Origin: Streptomyces albidus (ex Kaewkla and Franco 2022)
GTDB lineage: Bacteria > Actinomycetota > Actinomycetes > Streptomycetales > Streptomycetaceae
DNA length: 42,999 bases
Direction: 5' to 3'
Assembly (NCBI RefSeq): GCF_013870515.1
Contig: NZ_JACBXA010000026.1
Coordinates: forward strand, 1-42,999
In this document: positions 33,609 to 40,012 of the stretch, one piece after another
How the letters are laid out: every line of letters begins with the position of its first letter
How positions within the stretch are numbered: position 1 is the first letter of the stretch
Program-made: the position numbers and the translations under genes
The notes under the pieces: model-generated
The model's database searches: none
Told to the model about the DNA's origin: nothing
Seen by the model: the letters and a program-made list of their open reading frames with translations, nothing else

Positions 33609-33916
33609 GGGCGACTCCTTACCGTGAAGTGGGCGGCAGCGCGGGCGACTCGCCGTCGCGACAGGGAACCCGGCGCGGGCACGTCAGGAGACCGCCCGGG
33701 TCGCGGGAGGGTTGCGAGCCCCCGATCTCTCGTCCCCAGGGCCGCTCCAGCCCAATGCCGCTACGCCGTCTGCCGGACGCTGATCTTTCCGGGCGCCGAG
33801 GTGGTGACCGGGATGGGTCACGACAAGGCCGCGGCCCGGGTGCATCCCGTAACCGGTGGCACTTGCGGTCGTTGGTACACCCACCGCGCGGGGGCGGGGC
33901 CAGGAGGTGTTCGCTC
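33609..33916. other. Gene-free gap
   Basis: These 308 bases lie between the epoxide hydrolase start and the small zinc-knuckle gene. Beyond the AAGGAG and AGGAGGT ribosome binding sites at its ends, no promoter, repeat or coding frame could be recognised. Confidence 0.5.
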
Positions 33917-34111
33917 GTGAACTACGGCTCCATTCCGATCCGTTGTCCCGCCTGCCTCGGCAGCGGCGACGGTCAGACCGTCATGACCGGCAAGCGCACC
34001 TACATCGAACCCTGTTACTCGTGTGAGGGCACTGGCCGGGTGATCACCCTTCTGCGATTCGGATGCCTCGCCCTGCCGCTTGGGTCGCCTCTCCGGCTGC
34101 ATGTGCCATAG
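33917..34111 (+). CDS. Small CxxCxGxG zinc-knuckle-like protein
   Basis: A 64-residue protein starting at GTG 33917 after AGGAGGT (8-nt spacing). It holds two CxxCxGxG motifs (CPACLGSG and CYSCEGTG) joined by DGQTVMTGKRTYIEP, like a single DnaJ-type zinc centre without the J domain. The core of about 36 residues is closely matched by the opposite-strand gene at 34764. The last 18 residues (LLRFGCLALPLGSPLRLHVP region) look unrelated and may be a decayed or shifted end. A strong hairpin follows at 34141. Function unknown; metal binding is inferred from the Cys pattern. Confidence 0.65.
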   Translation: MNYGSIPIRCPACLGSGDGQTVMTGKRTYIEPCYSCEGTGRVITLLRFGCLALPLGSPLRLHVP

Positions 34112-34140
34112 CAGTGCTGGAACTACTCCTGGAGACTCAC

Positions 34141-34175
34141 GGCCACCCCGGCACATATTCCGGACCGGGGTGGCC
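34141..34175 (+). terminator. Hairpin terminator after the small zinc-knuckle gene
   Basis: An 11-bp perfect stem, GGCCACCCCGG with CCGGGGTGGCC, and a 13-nt loop lie 30 bp after the stop codon. Confidence 0.75.
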
Positions 34176-34763
34176 TAGCCGCCTGCACGCCCGGGCGGAC
34201 AAGCAACACCAGGGCACGTTACCGACCATGCGCTCCCTCAAGCGTCGCGATAACCAAGCCTTCACGACGGGGCGATGCTGTGAAGCCTGGCACCACGACC
34301 TCACAGCGACGCTCGCGAATGTCGCCGACGAATCACCACGGCTCTTGATGAGCACCCGATCTGCAGAGGGATCACGGATGTTCCTGACCGGGAGCGGTGG
34401 GCACTTCAGCCTTGCCACCGCAGGAGAGGAGACGCCCCGGCCATTGGTGCCTGCGCGACCAGGAACGCAGTTACCGCCGCCGTGGCATTCCCTGAGCCGG
34501 GAATTCTGCGTGAGACGCAGGAGCCTCACGGCATTCCGGCGGCGTCGTTTCCGGGACGGCCGGATGATCGACAAGTCTTCCGGCCGCCCCGGTGTCCCAC
34601 GACGGACACGACAGCCTTTTGCCCCTCTTCGGAGCACTCATTCGACTCAGCCTTTCAACGCCGCTCCTGTCTTGAGTTGTTGTCCGCTCGTCGCTCATCA
34701 CGTTCCACTGAGGCTGGCGAAGAGTCGGAGGCATCCCGCACCCCCGATGTGCAGCCCGACTTC
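34176..34763. other. Gene-poor stretch between the two small zinc-knuckle genes
   Basis: Open frames exist on both strands, but they are rich in Arg/Ser/Pro, lack recognisable motifs or good ribosome binding sites, and the base composition is lower in GC than neighbours. No RNA gene or repeat was recognised. It reads as decayed or non-coding island DNA. Confidence 0.5.
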
Positions 34764-34961
34764 TCAGGTGAGGCCGTCGTTCTCGTCGGCTGGCTCAGCG
34801 TTGAGAGAGTCGGAGGCACTGTTGTCAATGCTGTTCATTCGTCCTGCCCCCTTGCACCCATGACACGCCTCGACGAAGCCGCCGCGGCCGGTCACGACGG
34901 TCTGACCGTCACCGGAACCGTTGCAGAACGTGCACCTTAGGGGCATCGAGTCAGCCGACAT
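34764..34961 (-). CDS. Small CxxCxGxG zinc-knuckle-like protein, second copy
   Basis: A 65-residue protein with start ATG 34961 after GGGAGG (9-nt spacing); the internal ATG 34946 has no ribosome binding site. The core RCTFCNGSGDGQTVVTG and EACHGCKGAGR matches the 33917 protein residue for residue at all four Cys, the Gly and the DGQTV-TG segment. Its tail is acidic (SDSLNAEPADEND) rather than hydrophobic. The encoding DNA shares the near-palindrome GACGGTCAGACCGTC with the other copy. The two genes point toward each other across 650 bp. Function unknown. Confidence 0.65.
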   Translation of the reverse strand: MSADSMPLRCTFCNGSGDGQTVVTGRGGFVEACHGCKGAGRMNSIDNSASDSLNAEPADENDGLT

Positions 34962-35220
34962 GCGGAAGCACCTCCCGAGCACTCCCGCTTTCCCGCTACC
35001 CGGCCAAAAACGCACAGCCCAGTGCCAGTTGTGCACCGATGACCACATGACTTGCGACAATGCAGGCGCTCGTAGTGGCGGTGCAACGCCCCGTCCTGGT
35101 TCTCCGGTGACTGGCGAGCGTCCAGTCGAGTGCCGAATCGAGAGTTGCAGCGTCCGTGCGTTAGTCCGGTCTCAGCGAGGGCAAGAGCATGCGCACCAAC
35201 AGTCCACCGACCAGACTGGG

Positions 35221-35640
35221 ATGAGCGTGATGACCGATCAGCTCAGCGCGGAACTTCACCAACGTCCCGTATCCAGCACGCATCCCCGAAGTAGCTGTCA
35301 GGCGCGCGACATCGCTCGCGATTACCTCTCCGCTCTGCGCCCCCCAGCCACTCCAGAGACCGTCGACAACGTGCTTCTCGTGGTATCCGAGTTGGTGACC
35401 AACGCGTACCGGCATGCGGGCGGACTCAGCTGCTTCCGCGTGAGCGGGTCCGCGGGAAGCGTGCACGTTCAGGTGACCGACCCGAGTCCGCTCCTTCCCC
35501 GTTCACGGTCCATCGGCCCGGAGACGGATCTTGAGCGGGGCGGCGGTTTCGGCTGGCCATTGGTGCACCACCTTGCTCATGAGGTCACAGTGCGTCGTGA
35601 ACCGCACGGCGGAAAGACCATCGAGGTCTTCATCAGGTGA
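35221..35640 (+). CDS. RsbW-like ATP-binding protein (HATPase_c_2)
   Basis: A 139-residue single-domain GHKL ATPase with N-box ELVTNAYRHA near 58-67, DPSPLLP (G1-like) near 88, and GGGFGWPLVHHLAHEVTVR near 106-124. Such proteins act as anti-sigma factors or serine kinases in partner switching. The start is uncertain: ATG 35221, GTG 35227 and ATG 35230 lie in frame and none has a good ribosome binding site. A frame upstream to 34921 is not protein-like. It lies alone inside the putative island, 3 kb from a PP2C phosphatase; whether they work together is unknown. Confidence 0.8.
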   Translation: MSVMTDQLSAELHQRPVSSTHPRSSCQARDIARDYLSALRPPATPETVDNVLLVVSELVTNAYRHAGGLSCFRVSGSAGSVHVQVTDPSPLLPRSRSIGPETDLERGGGFGWPLVHHLAHEVTVRREPHGGKTIEVFIR

Positions 35641-35651
35641 GGAACGAAGAA

Positions 35652-35677
35652 GGCCCCGGCCCGAACACGGCCGGGCC
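35652..35677 (+). terminator. Hairpin terminator after the ATP-binding protein gene
   Basis: GGCCCCGGCC pairs with GGCCGGGCC with one bulged C, 12 bp after the stop. Confidence 0.6.
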
Positions 35678-35866
35678 GCGACTTACCTTCCTCGGGACGG
35701 CGCCTCTCACCGTGAAGTGCCGCTTCGGGATTTCGATCTTCGGCGGGTCCCGAATGTTCGATGTCATGCGAGCTTCTTAGAGGCTCCTCCTCCGTGCCCC
35801 TCGCGTGCCCCATCCACGGGTAAGCCACTGGGAACCACGGTCGCCACCAGGCAGCACCCACGACAA

Positions 35867-35899
35867 CGGCCCCCGACCAACTTCCCTGGTCGGGGGCCG
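35867..35899 (-). terminator. tRNA-Ser terminator hairpin
   Basis: A 13-bp perfect stem (CGGCCCCCGACCA with TGGTCGGGGGCCG, loop ACTTCCC) lies just beyond the 3' end of the tRNA-Ser fragment, as expected for its terminator. Confidence 0.8.
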
Positions 35900-35915
35900 A
35901 GTTGCCTGCTCAGCG

Positions 35916-35972
35916 CGGAGGCGGTGGGATTTGAACCCACGGTGAGGGGTTACCTCACGACGGTTTTCAAGA
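35916..35972 (-). pseudogene. 3' half of tRNA-Ser(UGA): attachment-site core
   Basis: On the minus strand one can read anticodon loop CTTGAAA (anticodon TGA), anticodon-stem half ACCGT, long variable arm GTGAGGTAACCCCTCAC, T-arm GTGGG-TTCAAAT-CCCAC, acceptor half CGCCTCC and discriminator G. The 5' half is missing: upstream sequence lacks the GGAGGCG needed for the acceptor stem and has no D-arm. One anticodon-stem pair is already broken (C-C). This is the pattern left at the far end of an element integrated in a tRNA 3' end. The intact gene should lie at the other end, outside the window. Confidence 0.75.
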
Positions 35973-36120
35973 GCGTCAAGCGCTCACTACATAAGCCCTG
36001 GTTAGGGGTTGTTTCTACCACCAAGAGGTGTCTCCTGGCCCACGCATGGCCCATGGGTCTCGAAGGAGACCCATGGGGGTTAGGTGAGGGGCAACCCCAA
36101 CGACAGGGGAAGTGGAGACG

Positions 36121-36318
36121 TCAGTCATGCGAGCCTGGCTCTTGTCGGCGCAGGTGGTTCTGTGCGTACAGGAACTCTTCCGGGTACCGGTACAGGCGGG
36201 CGATACTCCACGCCTGATCACCGCTGAGCCAGGGGTAAGCAACGCGCAGCCGACGGGCGCGCCAGGTGGTGCGGGGCGCCAGGAGCCACCGGTAGAAGCC
36301 GAAACCAGCAGCGGCCAT
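36121..36318 (-). CDS. Small protein coupled to the SLATT-like gene
   Basis: A 65-residue protein (AAAGFGFYRWLLAPRT..., rich in Arg and aromatic residues) whose ATG overlaps the stop of the upstream gene (TGATG). The ribosome binding site AGGAGGT sits inside the end of that gene. A GTG one codon earlier is also possible. The N-terminus is weakly hydrophobic. No family was recognised. Tight coupling suggests it works with, or is made in ratio to, the membrane protein. Confidence 0.6.
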   Translation of the reverse strand: MAAAGFGFYRWLLAPRTTWRARRLRVAYPWLSGDQAWSIARLYRYPEEFLYAQNHLRRQEPGSHD

Positions 36319-37196
36319 CACACGACCTCCTGCTGACCCTGATGAGGCTGATCGAGCTGCTGCTCCCGCTTACGCTGCTCGATCCGCAGCGCCTCGACGT
36401 TCTCAGCGAATAGCGTCAGGTTCTTCTTCTCGTCCGGGTCTTTGTAGGGGTAGATGCCCAATTCCAGGGCGGTGACCTGCTGCTCGATCGCGTCGGCGGT
36501 CTGCTGTAGGTTGAAGCCGCGTTCCTTGAACTTGTAGTAGCCCATCACCGAGGTGATAATTGAGACTGCCGCGCCCAGGCCGATAAGGATGCCCTTGCCC
36601 GGCTGCGGGGGGTCATAAAGAGCGGTCACGGCGGGGACGGCTGCCGAGCAGAGAATCAACGTCCACTGGAGCCAGTTGTGCCAGCCGCGGTAGGTGGCGC
36701 TCTCAGTGCGCAGCCGGTCGATTTCCCTCGGGATGGAGTCCCGGTAGGAATACTGACGGGCGAAGGTGGGGCGAGCGATCTCAGCGGCGACCAACATTCG
36801 CCTTTCCTCAGCGAGTTCGAGGCTGAGTTTTAGCTCCGCAACAGTGTGTTTTTGTTGCGCCACCCCTCCGACTTTACTCTTGTCCTCATACTTCGGCTGC
36901 CCAGTATCGAAAAATTCTACGAAGATACTCCCCCCGATTACGAGGGTCGCAAGGATAAATAGGCAGAAGATGTTGATGGGCGCCATGTTGTACTCACGCC
37001 AGGTGAGAGCGGTTATACCGATCAGAGAGAGCGACAGCAACGGCGCCGCAACCCACCGAGCACCCTGAGCGATGCTTACCATTCGGGTCCGCTTGATTTG
37101 CCGCTGGAGGCTGGCGACAACCCGCCGGTGTTCTATTAACGACTCGATGCGGGCATTTAGATCGACGTTGCCTAAGTCATGATCGGACTTGGCCAT
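36318..37196 (-). CDS. DUF4231/SLATT-like four-helix membrane protein
   Basis: A 292-residue membrane protein with helices near 46-65, 73-97, 175-193 and 202-221 and long charged helices between and after them. The C-terminal part (WLQWTLILCSAAVPAV, YYKFKERGFNLQQTADAIEQQ, LELGIYPYKD, FAENVEALRIEQ) resembles DUF4231/SLATT domains. Aravind and colleagues predicted these to be pore-forming effectors in bacterial conflict systems. Base composition is clearly more AT-rich than its neighbours. Leu20 is a TTA codon (37137-37139) and Leu13 is CTA. A TTTACA/CATAAA-like promoter lies upstream near 37230-37290. An effector role is inferred. Confidence 0.7.
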   Translation of the reverse strand: MAKSDHDLGNVDLNARIESLIEHRRVVASLQRQIKRTRMVSIAQGARWVAAPLLSLSLIGITALTWREYNMAPINIFCLFILATLVIGGSIFVEFFDTGQPKYEDKSKVGGVAQQKHTVAELKLSLELAEERRMLVAAEIARPTFARQYSYRDSIPREIDRLRTESATYRGWHNWLQWTLILCSAAVPAVTALYDPPQPGKGILIGLGAAVSIITSVMGYYKFKERGFNLQQTADAIEQQVTALELGIYPYKDPDEKKNLTLFAENVEALRIEQRKREQQLDQPHQGQQEVV

Positions 37197-37435
37197 GAGC
37201 GGAATTCCCCCCTGGACTGAGCAGAAATTCTTTGGTCAATCACCGTTTATGATGTCCCCTCAGCCCTCATGTAAATCGTGGGGCGCCGGGTTGGCGGCTC
37301 TTGGTGGGTCGGATTGACGCAAAGCGCATTCCTCTTGGCTCAATCACTCGCCGCACAGCCGCGACACGGGAGCCTGTCACGTGCCGGCGACGACGAGGGG
37401 TCCGGCTCACGCTGACGGCGCGGCCGACGTCGCCT

Positions 37436-38374
37436 TCACCTCTTGCCGGGAGTCATCTGCTCAGGCGTCGCCACACAACGGAACCCGGTGTCGTCGTCAT
37501 GCATCATGTCGCTCGCGTCGTTGGAAGCGGCTGGCGCGCCACGGAAGAGGGGGCTCGTGAAGGCGCTGCCCCGAAGTTCGTAGCGGCCTGGCGTAGTTGC
37601 CGTTGCGAGCCATTCCCACACGTTTCCCACCATGTCGTAAACGCCGTAGGGCGAGACGCCGCTGTGGTATCGAGATACGGAGGTCGTGCGCTCTACGCCG
37701 GTCTCTCGGACATTGCACTTCGCGGCAGTCTTCTGGTCTCCCCACGGGAAGGTCCGGCCGGCGGTACCGCGCGCCGCCTTCTCCCACTGTTCGGCTGTCG
37801 GTAGCGACTTTCCAGCCCACGTGGCGTAAGCGTCTGCGTCTCGCCAGGTCACGTGCACAACAGGGTGGTCGTACAGATCACGAGGACACCTGCCGTTCTC
37901 CCAGTGCTCAGGCACAGAGTGCTGCGTGGCCGCGCAGAACCGCGCATAGTCGGCATTGCTCGTCGGGAAGGTGTCGATGTAGAACTCGTCGACCCACACG
38001 GGATCGTCGTTCTCGCCGGACAGGAATATCCCTTCCGGGACCTGTGCCATGAGCTTGCCGTCACCGGGATGCTTCACGTATTCGCCGCTGCTCGTCTGGT
38101 CGTCGTCGGGCTCGATGACTGCGTGCGTGGGAACGTCATCCGCCGCCAGGATGCCCACGAAGCGGCCTTGTGCATCCTGGTCGGCCTTGGCGAGCAGAGT
38201 GTCCAAGGCCGCCTGATTCACCATGCGCAGCGATGCTTGTTCGCCGTCTCCCTCCCAGCGAGAGACGATGCGATCGGACACCCCCAGCTTCTCGGCGAAC
38301 TCCATGAGGCTCATTCGTACGGCTTCACGCAGCGCCTTAACTTCACGTCCGGTCCATTTCGTAACGAGTGGCAT
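37436..38374 (-). CDS. HTH protein fused to an FGE-sulfatase-like domain
   Basis: A 312-residue protein. An XRE-type helix-turn-helix (about 10-45, REAVRMSLMEFAEKLGVSDRIVSRWE) is joined by an acidic linker to an FGE-sulfatase/SUMF1-like domain (about 108-302). That domain has LPTAEQWEKAARG, YGVYDMVGNVWEW and the terminal GFRCV. The segment RGSAFTSPLFRGAPA occupies the place where true formylglycine-generating enzymes carry their two copper-binding Cys. Both are absent, so sulfatase maturation activity is unlikely and a ligand-binding role is more plausible. GAGG precedes the ATG. It follows the aminotransferase gene after 46 bp, probably in one transcript. Confidence 0.8.
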   Translation of the reverse strand: MPLVTKWTGREVKALREAVRMSLMEFAEKLGVSDRIVSRWEGDGEQASLRMVNQAALDTLLAKADQDAQGRFVGILAADDVPTHAVIEPDDDQTSSGEYVKHPGDGKLMAQVPEGIFLSGENDDPVWVDEFYIDTFPTSNADYARFCAATQHSVPEHWENGRCPRDLYDHPVVHVTWRDADAYATWAGKSLPTAEQWEKAARGTAGRTFPWGDQKTAAKCNVRETGVERTTSVSRYHSGVSPYGVYDMVGNVWEWLATATTPGRYELRGSAFTSPLFRGAPAASNDASDMMHDDDTGFRCVATPEQMTPGKR

Positions 38375-38420
38375 GGGTTACCTCTGTCGTGAATCGCCGA
38401 CCTGGGGTGGTGGCACGCGC

Positions 38421-39206
38421 CTACAGTCGGTCGCCAGGAATGCCGTCGTAGGCGTCTCGCAGTGCGGCGAGTACGGGGTGATCCGTCGGGAAGTGCACGC
38501 CGTCAAGCGCGCTCACAGCGCGCACGCCAATCGTCGTGTTCGTAGCGAAGGCCGCGGCCATGCCCGGGAGGTCTGGAAGCCGCACCGGCTTGGTGACCTG
38601 GTTGGGCGCGTTGAGGCCTTGCAGCAGGAGCATCGTCGTACCGGGAAGCACAGGGGCGTCGGGCCAGATAACTGTCCCGTCCTGGGCGACAAAGCCCAGG
38701 TTCCAGGTGCCGCCCTCGGAGACCCTTCCATCCGGCTCGACGAAGACAGCATCGTCGAATCCAGCGAGTTGAGCGTCGCGGCGGAGTCGGAGCTGCGGGT
38801 GAAGACCGATGTGCTTCACCTCCGCGTTGTCGCGGGTGAAGGTGAAGGTTTTGGCGGTTAGCGGCGGAGGTGGCATGGCGCCCGCAGGGCGCAGGTTCAC
38901 CAGGATGTGCGGGTCCTTGCCGTCACTGGGGCGCCCCATGTCGAGCGCCGGATCAAAGACGGTGACACGGAGGCCAGCAACCCCGGTGACTCCGTCAGCG
39001 GCCTTGCGGATGTAGTTGAGCGTCTGCTCGCGGTCCAAGTCGACCCCGAAGACGATGTGGCAGTCCCGCACCAAGCGGTCTAGATGAAGCGACAACCCCC
39101 GAATGGTGCCGTTCTCCATCCGCATGGACGTGAAGTGCCCGTAGTTCGTCAGGGCAAGGGCCTGGAGGTCCTCCAGGGTGACGGGATTCCCGTTCAGTTC
39201 GGCCAT
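38421..39206 (-). CDS. Class IV aminotransferase
   Basis: A 261-residue PLP-dependent fold type IV enzyme: substrate/cofactor region LSLHLDRL (38-45), candidate PLP lysine Lys131 in VKHIGLHPQLRLRR, and EGGTWNLGF with Glu164 near the cofactor N1. It is somewhat shorter than branched-chain aminotransferases and closer in length to ADC lyase or D-amino acid aminotransferases; the reaction cannot be fixed. ATG 39206 lacks a strong ribosome binding site; a frame extension to 39251 is poor. It leads the minus-strand cargo genes of the element. Confidence 0.82.
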   Translation of the reverse strand: MAELNGNPVTLEDLQALALTNYGHFTSMRMENGTIRGLSLHLDRLVRDCHIVFGVDLDREQTLNYIRKAADGVTGVAGLRVTVFDPALDMGRPSDGKDPHILVNLRPAGAMPPPPLTAKTFTFTRDNAEVKHIGLHPQLRLRRDAQLAGFDDAVFVEPDGRVSEGGTWNLGFVAQDGTVIWPDAPVLPGTTMLLLQGLNAPNQVTKPVRLPDLPGMAAAFATNTTIGVRAVSALDGVHFPTDHPVLAALRDAYDGIPGDRL

Positions 39207-39332
39207 GTGGCCAGTCTCGCAGCCCGGAACAGTCCGCCAACACCCCGTCAAGCAGCCAAAGTTCGCTTAAGTTCGGTGCAGGGGCGGCGGGAGTACGTAC
39301 CGACAGCGCACCCGTCGGGACACGCTTAAGGC

Positions 39333-39632
39333 ATGACGACGGACACACCGCAAGAGACGGTAGGCGCAGGGCCTCCCCTCGGTGGGGCCCACGAAGCCCT
39401 CAAGCTGCTCGACGCACACCATGAGGCCCGCCAGGTGAACTATGGCCTCAGCCAGACGGAGTTCGAAGCGCTGCGGCGTGAACTCCGCGAGGCATACGAG
39501 TGTGTTGCGGCACTGACCCGTCGCGCCGACGCTCTCAGTGGCCGTTTCGAGGCGACCGATCCTCGTTCGCGAGTCGTTCGAGCCTTTCGAGGCGCTCACC
39601 AAGTCCATGGAGGGCGTCATGGATCCCACTGA
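39333..39632 (+). CDS. Hypothetical small protein overlapping the GntR gene
   Basis: A 99-residue frame. The first 75 residues look like a helical protein (HEALKLLDAHHEARQVNYGL, EFEALRRELREAYECVAAL). The final part overlaps the GntR gene on the other strand by 98 bp and is low-quality (VHGGRHGSH). AAGG directly abuts the ATG, and a CTTAAG site sits 3 bp upstream. It could be a real gene with an eroded end, or chance. Its position beside the short GntR regulator suggests it is one of that regulator's targets. Confidence 0.42.
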   Translation: MTTDTPQETVGAGPPLGGAHEALKLLDAHHEARQVNYGLSQTEFEALRRELREAYECVAALTRRADALSGRFEATDPRSRVVRAFRGAHQVHGGRHGSH

Positions 39633-39927
39633 GTTCCCGAGCAAGCGCCGTGAATGCCGGACTGCTGCCCTCTTCGGTGCCGAGCGGCATCGACGGATCG
39701 CGCACGAATGTGCCGCTGCCCTGCCTGACGAGGAGCAGGCCCTCATCGCGGAGCTGTCCATACGCACTCTGCACAGTGTTGAGCTGAACGCCGACTTCCT
39801 TCGCGAGTTCCCTCGCGGCCGGCAGGCGCTGCCCCGGCGCGTAGGTCCGCTTCTTCTGGATGAGGTCACGGATCGTCGAAGCGATCTGCTTCGCCGTCGG
39901 CTGCGGCGGGAAGTCACTGCGGTCCAT
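39535..39927 (-). CDS. Short GntR-family regulator of the element (KorSA-like role inferred)
   Basis: A 130-residue protein: a GntR winged helix (QIASTIRDLIQKKRTYAPGQRLPAARELAKEVGVQLNTVQSAYGQL, about 14-60, then GSGTFVRD) and a C-terminal helical stretch (IHDALHGLGERLERLERL), with no effector-binding domain. pSAM2-type elements use a GntR repressor (KorSA) to hold transfer and replication in check. Here the gene lies between cargo and the conserved AICE genes, next to a 32-bp palindrome, so the same role is likely but unproven. Confidence 0.85.
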   Translation of the reverse strand: MDRSDFPPQPTAKQIASTIRDLIQKKRTYAPGQRLPAARELAKEVGVQLNTVQSAYGQLRDEGLLLVRQGSGTFVRDPSMPLGTEEGSSPAFTALARELSGIHDALHGLGERLERLERLANEDRSPRNGH

Positions 39928-39980
39928 CCCTAGAGCCTAGCTCCCACCTGGCGCTTCGCCAGGGGACGAGACAACACTTG

Positions 39981-40012
39981 ACTTTGAGATTGACTTAAGT
40001 CAATCTCAAAGT
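39981..40012. promoter_or_regulatory. 32-bp perfect palindrome upstream of the GntR gene
   Basis: The half-site ACTTTGAGATTGACTT is followed at once by its exact reverse complement, centred on CTTAAG (39994-39999). It contains TTGACT -35-like boxes on both strands, so protein bound here would block divergent promoters. A GntR dimer or pair of dimers is the likely ligand. Confidence 0.8.

Larger units (their letters stand above)
35678..36120. other. Non-coding element-boundary region
   Basis: Apart from the terminator and tRNA fragment listed separately, this stretch shows no convincing gene. Just inside the element is a small hairpin (GAGCG-TCAA-GCGCTC near 35971) and a purine/pyrimidine-skewed stretch with repeated CCCATGG/GACCCATGG sequences near 36045-36075. 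Confidence 0.5.

Noticed and set aside
34063..34863. Plus-strand open frame of 266 codons between the zinc-knuckle genes.
   Set aside because: No motif, poor start, Ser/Arg/Pro-rich translation, and it reads through a terminator hairpin at 34141-34175 and into the opposite-strand gene.
35916..36010. A complete tRNA-Ser gene on the minus strand.
   Set aside because: The 3' half folds well but the 5' acceptor strand and D-arm are missing and one anticodon-stem pair is mismatched, so it was called a fragment.
36015..36242. Minus-strand frame of 75 codons near the attachment site.
   Set aside because: It overlaps the better supported coupled gene at 36121-36318, has no ribosome binding site and an unlikely Thr/Pro/Ser-rich composition.
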